Below are positions 18,056-26,582 of a DNA stretch of 64,000 nucleotides, in pieces. Source of the stretch: Betaproteobacteria bacterium (lineage in GTDB: Bacteria; Pseudomonadota; Gammaproteobacteria; Burkholderiales; Ga0077523); the NCBI GenBank assembly GCA_016713305.1, contig JADJPK010000004.1, positions 620,001 through 684,000 of the forward strand, written 5' to 3'. The translations under genes and the position numbers were made by a program. The notes under the pieces are model-generated. The model worked only from the letters and a program-made list of their open reading frames with translations, was not told the DNA's origin and did no database searches. Each line of letters opens with the position of its first letter. Positions within the stretch are counted from its first letter, which is position 1.

Positions 18056-19576
18056 ATGAAGCCTTCACTGCAGCTCAAGCTCTCGCAGCACCTGACGCTC
18101 ACGCCTCAGCTGCAGCAGTCCATCCGTCTGCTTCAACTGTCCACGCTTGAGCTGAATCAGGAGCTGGAGCGTTTTCTTCAGGACAACCCTCTGCTGGAGC
18201 GCGAAGAAGAAGAGGGGGAAGAAGGCGCTGCCGCGTCGCCGGCCAACCCCGCAGAAGTCACTCCCCCCCACGATTCGGCCGAATACGATGCCCAGGGAAA
18301 CACCTCGTCGGAATCGAGCGGCCCCGAGGAGTTCGACGACGCCCCGAGTGACATGCCCGAGGTCCCGGACGTGGGTGCGGAACCCGCACGCGAAGCTCTG
18401 GATGACGCGGACTGGGTGGATGAAGGCTCCTATTCCGGCTCCGGCACCAATGCCGATGGCGAGGACTCCGAGTTTCCTCAGGTTGCGAGTGGTGGTCCCT
18501 CGTTGCGGGAACACCTGTTGTGGCAAGTCAACATGTCGGGCTTGCCCGTTCGCGAAATGCAGCTCGCATCGGTCATCATCGACTCCCTGGAAGACGACGG
18601 TTACTTCAAGCAGGATCTGGAGGAATTGGCGTCGATGCTGCCGGAAGAGTTCGAAGCCGAGACGGACGACCTGCTGATCGCCCTCAGGCATGTCCAGCAA
18701 CTCGAACCGGCGGGCGTCGGCGCGAGAACCCTTGCCGAGTGCCTGGAATTGCAGCTTCTTGCAATGCCGGCAGAAATTCCCTGCCGCTCCGAAGCGCTGA
18801 CCATCGTCAAGCACCACCTGGATGCGCTCGCGTCCCGCGATTACGGAAAGCTCAAGAAAGTCCTGCGGTGCGAAGACCAGATGCTGCGCGAGGTGCAGAA
18901 GCTCATTACCGGGTTGAATCCCCGACCGGGCCTGAGCTTTTCCAAGGAAGAGGCGAGGTACGTCGTCGCGGACGTACTGGTGCGAAAGATCAAGGGCGCC
19001 TGGATCGCGTCCCTCAATCCGGATGCGATGCCAAAACTGCGTATCAACCGCATGTATGCCGAGATCCTGTCGCGCAACCGGGACGCCAGCTTTCAGCAGT
19101 TGTCGGGGCAGCTTCAAGAGGCCAAGTGGCTGATCAAGAACGTCCAACAGCGATTCGACACGATCCTTCGGGTGTCCCAGTGCATCGTGGACAGGCAGCG
19201 GCACTTCTTCGAGCACGGCGAAGTGGCGATGCGACCCCTGGTTCTCAGGGAGATAGCCGAGTTGCTGGGGCTGCACGAGTCCACGGTGTCCCGGGTGACA
19301 ACGCAGAAGTTCATGCTGACGCCGCGGGGAATCTTCGAACTGAAGTACTTCTTCGGCAGCCACGTTGCCACCGAAACCGGGGGGGCATGTTCCGCGACAG
19401 CGATTCGGGCCCTGATCAAACAACTGGTTGGAGAGGAGGACTCCCGGCATCCACTCTCCGATAGTCAGATTTCGGAAATTCTGGGCAAGCAAGGCATTGT
19501 GGTGGCACGCCGCACCATCGCAAAATACCGGGAATCGTTGCAGATTCTTCCGGTCAATCTGCGCAAGACCCTCTGA
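18056..19576 (+). CDS. rpoN: RNA polymerase sigma-54 factor
   Basis: The 506-residue protein has the glutamine- and leucine-rich activator-interacting N-terminus (LKLSQHLTLTPQLQQSIRLL), an acidic linker (EREEEEGEEGAAAS and following), the core-binding region (LREHLLWQVNMSG), the DNA-binding HTH (LGLHESTVSRVTTQKFMLTP) and the RpoN box ARRTIAKYRE near residues 484-493. It directs RNA polymerase to -24/-12 promoters and needs an AAA+ activator. Putative -24/-12 sites occur in front of the prepilin genes of this same window. It follows lptB by 50 bases, as in many proteobacteria. Confidence 0.95.
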   Translation: MKPSLQLKLSQHLTLTPQLQQSIRLLQLSTLELNQELERFLQDNPLLEREEEEGEEGAAASPANPAEVTPPHDSAEYDAQGNTSSESSGPEEFDDAPSDMPEVPDVGAEPAREALDDADWVDEGSYSGSGTNADGEDSEFPQVASGGPSLREHLLWQVNMSGLPVREMQLASVIIDSLEDDGYFKQDLEELASMLPEEFEAETDDLLIALRHVQQLEPAGVGARTLAECLELQLLAMPAEIPCRSEALTIVKHHLDALASRDYGKLKKVLRCEDQMLREVQKLITGLNPRPGLSFSKEEARYVVADVLVRKIKGAWIASLNPDAMPKLRINRMYAEILSRNRDASFQQLSGQLQEAKWLIKNVQQRFDTILRVSQCIVDRQRHFFEHGEVAMRPLVLREIAELLGLHESTVSRVTTQKFMLTPRGIFELKYFFGSHVATETGGACSATAIRALIKQLVGEEDSRHPLSDSQISEILGKQGIVVARRTIAKYRESLQILPVNLRKTL

Positions 19577-19645
19577 CGGGCGATCTCCCGCCCTGCAGTC
19601 GGTCGCGGTAGACAACACGGCTGCGGTGACCGATGCTTGGGTGCC

Positions 19646-20131
19646 ATGACACTCGTTTCCAAGATCCTTCCTGAAACGCGCGTACTCGTCGATCTCGACG
19701 TGACGAGCAAGAAGCGCGTATTCGAGCGAGTAGGCCTGCTCTTCGAGAATGGCCAGGGTATCGGAGCCAACGTCGTATACGACAGCCTCTTCGCTCGCGA
19801 ACGCCTTGGTTCGACCGGTCTGGGGCATGGAATCGCGCTGCCGCACGGGCGCATAAAGGGGCTGAAGGAAGCTGCAGGGGCCTTTGTCCGCCTGAAGCAA
19901 GCCATTCCCTTCGAGGCGCCGGATGGAAACCCGGTCAATCTGATCTTCGTGCTGCTGGTGCCGGACAAGGCCACGGAGATTCATCTTCAGATCCTCTCGG
20001 AAATCGCCGAGATGTTCAGCGATCGCTCGCTACGGCTGCAGATCGAGTCGGCACCGTCGGCTCAGGAGGTCCAGCGATTGATCGTGTCCTGGGAGCCCCA
20101 TGCCCCAGCTCAGCATCGCGCGGCTGTTTGA
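19646..20131 (+). CDS. ptsN: Nitrogen-PTS phosphocarrier protein IIA-Ntr
   Basis: The 161-residue protein belongs to the mannitol/fructose-type PTS IIA family. The active-site histidine is His67 in HGIALPHGRIKG. It is the end acceptor of the PtsP-Npr-PtsN chain, which senses nitrogen status and affects potassium transport and envelope regulation. I chose the ATG at 19646 over the GTG at 19637. No hibernation-promoting factor gene lies between rpoN and this gene, unlike the common order. The 3' end overlaps hprK by 32 bases. Confidence 0.9.
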   Translation: MTLVSKILPETRVLVDLDVTSKKRVFERVGLLFENGQGIGANVVYDSLFARERLGSTGLGHGIALPHGRIKGLKEAAGAFVRLKQAIPFEAPDGNPVNLIFVLLVPDKATEIHLQILSEIAEMFSDRSLRLQIESAPSAQEVQRLIVSWEPHAPAQHRAAV

Positions 20132-21044
20132 CGACAACCGGTCCGAGCTCAAGCTCACCTGGCTCCAGGGGGACCGCGGGAGCAGTCCGATACTGGACTC
20201 CCAGCGCATCCACAGTTCCAGCAAGGGCCTGATCGGACACCTCAATTACATCCACCCGAACTGGATCCAGATTTTCAGCCATACCGAGGCAGACTACTTC
20301 ACCAGTCTCGGCGAATTGGCAGCCGAGCAGATACTCGCGCAGATGGTCGCGGATGGTCCTGCGTGCTTCATTCTGAGTGACGGCGAACGGGCACCGCCTC
20401 TTCTGATCGAGCAGGCCGCCCGGATGGGGATTCCGATCCTGTCCTCTCCCATTCCCAGCCTTCAGATCATCTGGGTCATCCGGACCTACCTCGGGCGGGA
20501 ACTCGCGGAGTTCGTGACACGCCACGGTGTCCTGCTCGACGTGCTGGGCATGGGGGTGCTGCTGACCGGAGACAGTGGAGTAGGCAAGAGCGAGCTCGCT
20601 CTGGAACTCATCACACGCGGAAGTGGCCTGGTTGCCGACGACGTGGTGGAGCTCTATCACATCGCACCTCAGACGCTGGAAGGCCGGTGCCCCGAGATGC
20701 TCAAGGATTTCCTGGAGGTCCGAGGTCTCGGTATGCTGAACATCAGGACCATCTTCGGCGAGACTGCGGTGCGGATCCGGAAGAATCTGAAGCTCATCGT
20801 GCAGCTCGAGCGTCCCGTCAAGGGCACTGTCCCGGGCCTGGAAAGACTGCCTCTGCACGCCAGTACGGAAGAGATCATGGGGGTGGCCGTGCGAAAGGTT
20901 CAACTTCCAGTCGCCGCCGGACGCAATCTTGCCGTACTCGTGGAGGCCGCTGTCCGCAATTACGTCCTGCAGTTGCGTGGTATCGACAGTACCCACGAAT
21001 TCATCCGGCGACAGGAACAGCATCTGGGCGACAACGACACATGA
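20100..21044 (+). CDS. hprK: HPr kinase/phosphorylase
   Basis: The 314-residue enzyme phosphorylates and dephosphorylates a serine of HPr-type proteins. It has the P-loop GDSGVGKS (157-164), preceded by RHGVLLDVLGMG, and the family signature EVRGLGMLNIRTIFG (206-220). The N-terminal domain (PILDSQRIHSS, GLIGHLNYIHPNWIQIF) is typical. In betaproteobacteria hprK sits with ptsN and rapZ in a PTS without sugar permeases, as here. Confidence 0.92.
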   Translation: MPQLSIARLFDDNRSELKLTWLQGDRGSSPILDSQRIHSSSKGLIGHLNYIHPNWIQIFSHTEADYFTSLGELAAEQILAQMVADGPACFILSDGERAPPLLIEQAARMGIPILSSPIPSLQIIWVIRTYLGRELAEFVTRHGVLLDVLGMGVLLTGDSGVGKSELALELITRGSGLVADDVVELYHIAPQTLEGRCPEMLKDFLEVRGLGMLNIRTIFGETAVRIRKNLKLIVQLERPVKGTVPGLERLPLHASTEEIMGVAVRKVQLPVAAGRNLAVLVEAAVRNYVLQLRGIDSTHEFIRRQEQHLGDNDT

Positions 21045-21096
21045 GCCATCAGCCGAGCGCGATTCAGAAGGCAACTCCTACCGGGCGTATGCGGCC

Positions 21097-21965
21097 ATGA
21101 GCATGCGTCTTGTCATCATCAGTGGACTGGCCGGGTCAGGAAAGAGCATTGCGCTGAACGTACTGGAGGACAGCGGCTACTACGTCGTAGACAACCTTCC
21201 CGCCAAGCTGGTCGTGTCACTGGTCGACCACCTCGAGCAGGCGGGCTACGCCCGCGCTGCCATCAGCGTGGACGTCCGGAGCGGAGAGGGACTCGACGAG
21301 CTTCCTGATCTCATCCAGCGCTTGCGCCGTCGCTCGATCGATCCCCGTGTCCTGTTCCTGGAAGCCAAGACCGATACTCTGGTGAAACGGTTCTCGGAGA
21401 CACGCCGGCGCCACCCCTATCGGATGGCATCAGCACGCTGCCGGAGTGCATAGAACGGGAACGGGATCTGCTCGAGCCCCTGCGATCGATTGCGCACCGC
21501 ATCGACACGAGCGATCTGTCCGCCAATGCCCTCCGCGGATGGGTGAAGGAATTCGTGAATGTTGGCGCCCATGCGGGACTTACCCTGCTGATCGAGTCGT
21601 TCGGGTTCAAGCACGGCATACCCCTTGATGCCGACTACGTCTTCGATGTGCGCTGCCTGCCCAATCCTCACTACGATGAGCGGCTGCGATTGCTGACCGG
21701 TCGTGACACGGCGGTGATTTCCTTCCTCGAAGCCAACGAAGCGGTGGGTGCCATGCTCCACGACATCCGAGGCTTCGTGGAACGCTGGCTGCCTTGTTTT
21801 GAACGAGACAACCGCAGCTATCTCACGATCGCCATAGGATGTACCGGTGGAAGGCATCGTTCCGTCTACCTGGCAGAGTCCCTCGCACGACAATTTCAGA
21901 CCGAACGCCCGGTACTGCTGCGGCACCGGGAACTTACCTCGGCCGAACTGCTGCCACGCAAATGA
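21097..21965 (+). CDS. rapZ: RNase adapter / nucleotide-binding protein RapZ (frameshift)
   Basis: RapZ binds ATP or GTP and, in enterobacteria, delivers GlmZ RNA to RNase E. The N-terminus has the P-loop GLAGSGKS; the C-terminus has FGFKHGIPLDADYVFDVRCL, PNPHYDERLRLLTGRD and IGCTGGRHRSVYLAE, all family hallmarks. One C appears missing in the CCCC run near 21414-21417; restoring it gives RRRHPLSDGISTLPECIERE. The repaired length is about 289-290 residues. The start may be the ATG at 21097 or 21103. It closes the ptsN-hprK-rapZ set. Confidence 0.9.
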
Positions 21966-22615
21966 CGCCCCGTCCGGGCTGGATTCGCCGCTGTTCGGGA
22001 GGGATTCTCGGAGTCCCTTTCGCGTGCGGCCGGGAAGCCCTGCTGACCTGCTGCCTCTCGTTCTGGAGCATGTCGAACGCAGTCGCAGCCGAATGGATTC
22101 GCGTCCCTGCGATCGGCTCCGACCAGCACTACTACGATCGTTCGAAGGTATCGATTCGCGGCGATGAGGTGACCTATTGGCGAAAGGTCTCTTTCGGCAA
22201 GCCGGTCAAGGTCCGCTCGGGAACCGCCCGTCAGGCCATCTATCAGGAAAGAATCCATTGCCGGGATCACACTCTCAGGGTACTTGCATGGCAGCTGTTC
22301 GCCGAGGAGGGGGCCATGCAAGAGAGTTCCGCGGCCGCTGACCCTGAACCGACTGCCATCGTCCCGGAAACCATCGGCGACCGGTTCCAGGAGGTCATGT
22401 GCGCGATGGTCACCGCAAGAAGGCAAAGGGATGCCGACATTGCCCGCGACGAAGCGGCACTGTCGCTCAAGCGCAAGGAACTGGAGGCATTGAAATCCGA
22501 GATCGAAAAGCTGGAGGCACGCATGGAGCAAATGCGAAACGCTGAAACCCAGAGCGCGGCCGGAAACGAGGCACCGCTTCCGAAGGGGACCGACAACCCA
22601 GCGGACGCGCGCTAA
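21962..22615 (+). CDS. Secreted protein resembling surface-adhesin E domain, with coiled-coil tail
   Basis: The ATG overlaps the rapZ stop. The 217-residue product has a hydrophobic secretion segment (LLTCCLSFWSMSNAVAAEW), then a compact domain with EWIRVPAIGSDQHYYDRSKV and DEVTYWRKVSFGKPV. The W...YYD...W layout recalls the surface-adhesin protein E family. The C-terminal third is a highly charged coiled coil (SLKRKELEALKSEIEKLEAR). Its function is unknown. Overlap with rapZ suggests co-transcription, and ubiX starts two bases after its stop. Confidence 0.5.
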   Translation: MTPRPGWIRRCSGGILGVPFACGREALLTCCLSFWSMSNAVAAEWIRVPAIGSDQHYYDRSKVSIRGDEVTYWRKVSFGKPVKVRSGTARQAIYQERIHCRDHTLRVLAWQLFAEEGAMQESSAAADPEPTAIVPETIGDRFQEVMCAMVTARRQRDADIARDEAALSLKRKELEALKSEIEKLEARMEQMRNAETQSAAGNEAPLPKGTDNPADAR

Positions 22616-22617
22616 CG

Positions 22618-23244
22618 ATGTCCATACGCACCATCGCATTGGGTTTCACGGGAGCGTCCGGAATGGCGTACGGGCTGCGCCTGCTGGAGTGCCTCCTCGA
22701 ATCGGAGACAAGAGTATGGCTGGTCTACTCCCAGGTCGCCCAGGTCGTTGCCCATCAGGAACTCGACGTCCGGCTGCCGGTGCAGCCGCGAGAGGCACAG
22801 AGGCACCTGGTGGAACGGTATGGCTGCCCCGCCGATCGCCTCGAGGTATTCGGTCGTGATGACTGGTATGCCCCGCTTGCGTCCGGCTCGAATGCACCCG
22901 ATGCACTCGTCGTCTGCCCATGCTCCATGGGAACTCTCGGCGCAATCGCAAACGGCCTTGCCGACAACTTGATCGAACGCGCGGCCGATGTCGTACTGAA
23001 GGAGCAACGCAAGCTTGTGCTGGTTCCTCGCGAAACACCTTTCTCGATACTGCACCTCCAGAACATGCTGCGTCTCGCCCAGGCGGGGGCCGTCATCCTT
23101 CCTGCGAACCCTGGGTTCTATCACCGACCCGGGTCGGTCGAATCCATCGTCGATTTCGTCGTCGCGCGAGTGCTTGATCAGCTAGGCATTGCACATCGCC
23201 TCGTGCCACGATGGGGCGCGTCGGGCCCGGAATCACGGCAGTAG
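22618..23244 (+). CDS. ubiX: Flavin prenyltransferase UbiX
   Basis: UbiX makes prenylated FMN, the cofactor for UbiD decarboxylases in ubiquinone synthesis. The 208-residue protein shows the FMN-binding start GFTGASGMAYGLRLLE, the CPCSMGTLGAIANGLADNLI segment, VLKEQRKLVLVPRETPFS and NPGFYHRP, all typical. Length fits the family. No ubiD is present in this window. Confidence 0.93.
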   Translation: MSIRTIALGFTGASGMAYGLRLLECLLESETRVWLVYSQVAQVVAHQELDVRLPVQPREAQRHLVERYGCPADRLEVFGRDDWYAPLASGSNAPDALVVCPCSMGTLGAIANGLADNLIERAADVVLKEQRKLVLVPRETPFSILHLQNMLRLAQAGAVILPANPGFYHRPGSVESIVDFVVARVLDQLGIAHRLVPRWGASGPESRQ

Positions 23245-23253
23245 CGGCAAGAC

Positions 23254-23838
23254 GTGCCGGATCGTTCCATTTCGCTCCCAATCTTTCCCCTCAACACGGT
23301 ATTGTTCCCCGGCGGATCACTGCCTCTACGCATCTTCGAGCAACGATACCTTGCGATGACCAAGGCCTGTCTGCGCGACGGCACGGGGTTCGGGGTCTGT
23401 CTGATCTCCGAGGGTGGTGAAGTCGGCAAGCCTGCCCTGCCCACGGAGGTCGGTTGCCTGGCCGTCATCGACCAATGGGAGATGCCACAGCTCGGGGTGT
23501 TTCATGTTCGGACTCATGGCCAGGAGCGATTCCGGCTCTTGAGCACCGTCGTGAAGGCCGATGGCCTGATAGTGGGTGAAGCGGTCCTGCTCGATCCCGA
23601 GCCCTCGGCTCCGGTCGCGTCGCGACATCAGCCTTGTGTGGAGATACTCGAACAGGTTGTTGGCAAGTTTGGCGCCGCGCACTTCCCGGAACCTCATCGT
23701 TTCGACGACGCCTCGTGGGTCAGCTATCGCCTGGCGGAGATTCTGCCCCTCGACCTTCTGGAGAAGCAGCGCTGGCTGGTTTCCAACGATGCCCAGGGGA
23801 GGCTCGACAGGATTCTGGACTTGATCAGTCGCGGGTAA
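23254..23838 (+). CDS. LON peptidase substrate-binding domain protein
   Basis: The 194-residue protein consists of a LON N-terminal domain without ATPase or protease parts. It shows ISLPIFPLNTVLFPGGSLPL, RIFEQRYLAM, CLISEGGEVGKPA and a helical C-terminus ending LVSNDAQGRLDRILDLI. Stand-alone proteins of this kind are widespread in proteobacteria and their function is not settled. A GTG start at 23254 is assumed because the domain begins at once. Its end overlaps the convergent mutY by 14 bases. Confidence 0.85.
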   Translation: MPDRSISLPIFPLNTVLFPGGSLPLRIFEQRYLAMTKACLRDGTGFGVCLISEGGEVGKPALPTEVGCLAVIDQWEMPQLGVFHVRTHGQERFRLLSTVVKADGLIVGEAVLLDPEPSAPVASRHQPCVEILEQVVGKFGAAHFPEPHRFDDASWVSYRLAEILPLDLLEKQRWLVSNDAQGRLDRILDLISRG

Positions 23839-24592
23839 ACGGAAGCATTCCCTCGACTGTCAGCTGCGACAGGATCCTCCTCACGGGTGCGGGAACACCA
23901 GCGTCGGAAAGTGCCGACAAAGGCCACCAGCGCAATGACTCATCCCTTGCGGCCATGGATTGTTCACCCACATGAATTTCCCATGGGCACCGATCGCACA
24001 TTGGCGAAGTGCGTGTACAGACGAGACTACCCAGGTCCATCAGCCCCTGGGTATACGGCACGATGTCGTCCGGACGCGGCAACAGCGATTCGGCAAGGGC
24101 CCAAAGTTGGGTCTCCACCCTTGGGGAACCGGGCCAACCTTCGACTCCGAACGCGCGCGCCAGGACCCGCTTGACGTTGCCATCCAGGATGGCGGCTCGT
24201 TCACCAAAGGCAAAGACGGCGATTGCTGCTGCCGTGGAGCGGCCGACTCCCGGCAGAGTCGCGATGTCCTGGCTGCTCCGGGGAAAGTGTCCATCCAGGT
24301 CGTGAACGACGTGCTTTGCGGCAGCGTGAAGGTGACGTGCACGAGCGTAGTAGCCAAGACCGCTCCAATGGCGCAGAACATCGTCTGGCGCCGCATCGGC
24401 CAGTACGCCCAAGACGGGAAAACGTGCCAGGAATCGCTCGAAGTACGGCACCACCGTACCGACCTGGGTCTGCTGGAGCATGATCTCCGAGATCCAGATG
24501 GGGTAAGGTTCCCGGGTTCGCTGCCATGGAAGGGCATGACGGCCGTGAACCCGCTGCCAACGAACGATGCGCTCGGCAAAGGAGTGGTTCAC
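23825..24592 (-). CDS. mutY: Adenine DNA glycosylase MutY, internally deleted
   Basis: MutY removes adenine paired with 8-oxoguanine. The N-terminal catalytic part is intact: WQRVHGRHALPWQ, SEIMLQQTQVGTVVPYFERF, the HhH motif LPGVGRSTAAAIAVFAFGE and DGNVKRVLAR. The iron-sulphur loop starts C-TRTSPM-C-DR-C but the fourth cysteine is absent (PWEIHV). The sequence then jumps within about 20 residues to RWWPLSALSDAGVPAPVRRI, a normal MutY C-terminal ending. About 100 residues, including most of the NUDIX-like 8-oxoG recognition domain, are missing in frame. The start is taken as GTG 24592, next to the first conserved residues; a TTG at 24649 is the alternative. Confidence 0.82.
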   Translation of the reverse strand: MNHSFAERIVRWQRVHGRHALPWQRTREPYPIWISEIMLQQTQVGTVVPYFERFLARFPVLGVLADAAPDDVLRHWSGLGYYARARHLHAAAKHVVHDLDGHFPRSSQDIATLPGVGRSTAAAIAVFAFGERAAILDGNVKRVLARAFGVEGWPGSPRVETQLWALAESLLPRPDDIVPYTQGLMDLGSLVCTRTSPMCDRCPWEIHVGEQSMAARDESLRWWPLSALSDAGVPAPVRRILSQLTVEGMLPFTRD

Positions 24593-24788
24593 CGCGCGAT
24601 TCCCGATGCCGCACCAACGCAACTGAAGACGGGTGCGCTGCAAGGACAAGAAGATTCCTGACTCTTCTTGCCCTCGCCTGCAACCGCGGCGGTGAACGTT
24701 CGAGCCCGCAGCACGTCAGAAGATGCAATCTTCGTCCGCACACCCTGGGAATGGTGTCCTAACATCCACCCCTCTGACTTGTTCGGCG

Positions 24789-25211
24789 ATGAATCACCGA
24801 GCGTCCATCTTCGAGACCACTTTCATGTTCGAGTTCTTCCCCCAAGGTAGCCAACTCCGGATTGCTGCGCGGATCGCGACTGTCGCCGCCTTCCTTCTTG
24901 CAACCTGTCATCCCGTTCTTGCCCGCGAGACTCTTGAAATGGAAATTGCCTGGACGGACGAGCGCTGCGATTTCATCGTGACCAAGAACGATGCGGGTCA
25001 CGGAGTCGTCATGCGGCTCACGCCTATCGCGCTCAAGGAAGGAGACGTTCTTGTCGGTCCGCTGAACGAAGTGGGATTCGGCCGGAAGATCGCAAAGCGT
25101 GGCAGCGAAGAGTCGGCGATGATGCAAATACGCAAGTACGGCATTCGCCGGAAAGCGGCACTGGACCTGGTGTTCGAGTGGTCCCGCTATTGCAACCCCC
25201 CCGAACAATAG
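24789..25211 (+). CDS. Hypothetical secreted protein
   Basis: I do not recognise this protein. From the ATG at 24789 it has 140 residues, with a hydrophobic secretion segment (IAARIATVAAFLLATCHPVLA) followed by a compact domain of about 95 residues (ETLEMEIAWTDERCDFIVTK ... FEWSRYCN). Two cysteines, in DERC and RYC, may form a disulphide. Another start at 24825 (MFEFFPQG) is possible. It is divergent from mutY and ends just before the tRNA. Confidence 0.5.
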   Translation: MNHRASIFETTFMFEFFPQGSQLRIAARIATVAAFLLATCHPVLARETLEMEIAWTDERCDFIVTKNDAGHGVVMRLTPIALKEGDVLVGPLNEVGFGRKIAKRGSEESAMMQIRKYGIRRKAALDLVFEWSRYCNPPEQ

Positions 25212-25246
25212 CATCGGCCCCTGTTCAGTACAGAGCGGCTCTGCTG

Positions 25247-25320
25247 TGGAGCGGGTGATGGGAATCGAACCCACGTCTAAAGCTTGGGAAGCTTTCGTTC
25301 TACCATTGAACTACACCCGC
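25247..25320 (-). tRNA. tRNA-Gly (anticodon TCC)
   Basis: On the minus strand the sequence folds as a full cloverleaf: acceptor GCGGGTG paired with the 3' CACCCGC, D-arm with AGTTCAATGGTAGAAC, anticodon stem AAAGC/GCTTT around loop TTCCCAA, and T-arm GTGGGTTCGATTCCCAT. The discriminator is T and the 3' CCA is encoded. The anticodon TCC reads GGA/GGG glycine codons. Confidence 0.96.
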
Positions 25321-25534
25321 TTCGGACCGGTATTCTACGGCAACCCGAAGGGCGCATGGTGCCAGCGTCGGCAATGTCGGTCCGACGAATGTGCGCAACC
25401 GCCAGGCAGATGGAGTCCCGCCCCTCCCTTCCAGCTTTCCGGTCTCTGTTCTGGGCTGCAACACGGTCGGCGCAGAATCGTTCGAGTTGCGCCAAGTCGC
25501 GTCTCCCGGAATCCACGATTCTGCCCTTCATCAG

Positions 25535-26371
25535 TCAGTAGCGGGCATCCTTGGGCTTGCCGCCTTTGGGCCAGTCCAGGTGCTTGGAGGAAAAGTCGGG
25601 CCTTGGCTGGGCGGTGAAGAACGCGGCCACATCGAAGGCCTCCTGATCCGTCAGCGTGCCGGGTTCGTGGAAAGGCATGTTCGCCTTTACGAACGCAGCG
25701 GCCGTGGACAGTCTCGCCATTCCCGCACCGACATTGAACGAGCGCGGACCCCACAAGGGGGGGTACAGGATCTCTCCGCCGGAGCCGGCCATCCCTTGTC
25801 CTTCCGGTCCATGGCAGGCCGCGCATCTCGTGTCGTATACGACGCGTCCGCGTCTGCTGTCCGGTGGAGCCGGCGCTTCGATTCGACGGAAGCCTCTTCC
25901 GGTTACCGAAACTCCGGTCGGCACTCCCTGCGACAGCCAGTGCATGTAACTCATCATTGCTCGCAGATCGTCGCTGTCGAGAGGTAAACGCTTTCCGTTG
26001 AGTGACCGCTCGAAACAATCATTGATGCGGTCTTCGAGCGCATTGATTCGCGCATTGCGGCTGCGGTACTCGGGAAAGACGCCCCAGATACCGACCCAGG
26101 GTGCCGCATACGGCCGGCGCCCCGCTTCGAGGTGGCAGCTGGAGCAACGCAAATCGTTTCCTGCATATTCGGGCAACTGCGTGGCGGTTTCGGTGAGCAG
26201 GAGCCGCCCACGTCGAATCGCGTCGCCCACGGGGCCGCTCGGAATCGACGATTCGTCCGGAACAGTGAAACTGGCATCCGATGCAAATGCGATTGGCCTC
26301 CATGCCACAAGAGTCAGCAGGACGGCCAAGGCCACCGCCATCCCGCGCGCGAGGTTCGATACTCTGGACAT
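25535..26371 (-). CDS. Dihaem cytochrome c, thiosulfate dehydrogenase (TsdA)-like
   Basis: The 278-residue protein has a signal peptide ending near AFA and two haem-binding motifs, CSSCH (76-80) and CAACH (183-187). Between them lie GRRPYAAPWVGIWGVFPEYR and LEDRINDCFERSLNGKRLP, which are characteristic of the SoxA/TsdA cytochrome group. TsdA oxidises two thiosulfate molecules to tetrathionate in the periplasm (or the reverse), and a cysteine serves as the distal ligand of one haem; Cys119 in RINDCFERS is a candidate here by inference. No other sox genes are present. It is divergent from ompW, with an FNR-like box between. Confidence 0.75.
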   Translation of the reverse strand: MSRVSNLARGMAVALAVLLTLVAWRPIAFASDASFTVPDESSIPSGPVGDAIRRGRLLLTETATQLPEYAGNDLRCSSCHLEAGRRPYAAPWVGIWGVFPEYRSRNARINALEDRINDCFERSLNGKRLPLDSDDLRAMMSYMHWLSQGVPTGVSVTGRGFRRIEAPAPPDSRRGRVVYDTRCAACHGPEGQGMAGSGGEILYPPLWGPRSFNVGAGMARLSTAAAFVKANMPFHEPGTLTDQEAFDVAAFFTAQPRPDFSSKHLDWPKGGKPKDARY

Positions 26372-26503
26372 CGTGTCGCCTCCAACCGGCCTCCAAGGAT
26401 CCGACGTCCTACCTTATCAGCATCGGGACATCGTCGGAATTCAACCTGTCGGAAGGCGGCTTCCGGGTTCGCTCGACAGGCAATCGCGGAGGGGGGCATA
26501 CCG

Positions 26504-26517
26504 TTGACGTGCGTCAA
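26504..26517. promoter_or_regulatory. FNR/ANR-type palindrome between the TsdA-like gene and ompW
   Basis: TTGACGTGCGTCAA is a perfect 14-base inverted repeat (TTGAC-N4-GTCAA), close to the FNR/CRP-family consensus TTGAT-N4-ATCAA. It lies 66 bases before the ompW ATG and 133 bases before the cytochrome start, so it could control either gene in response to oxygen. Confidence 0.5.
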
Positions 26518-26582
26518 TACTTTGGTGAGTGCGCAGCGCACACTGCTTCGCGGTGTCAATGGACCTAGAAAGGAAAGCAATC

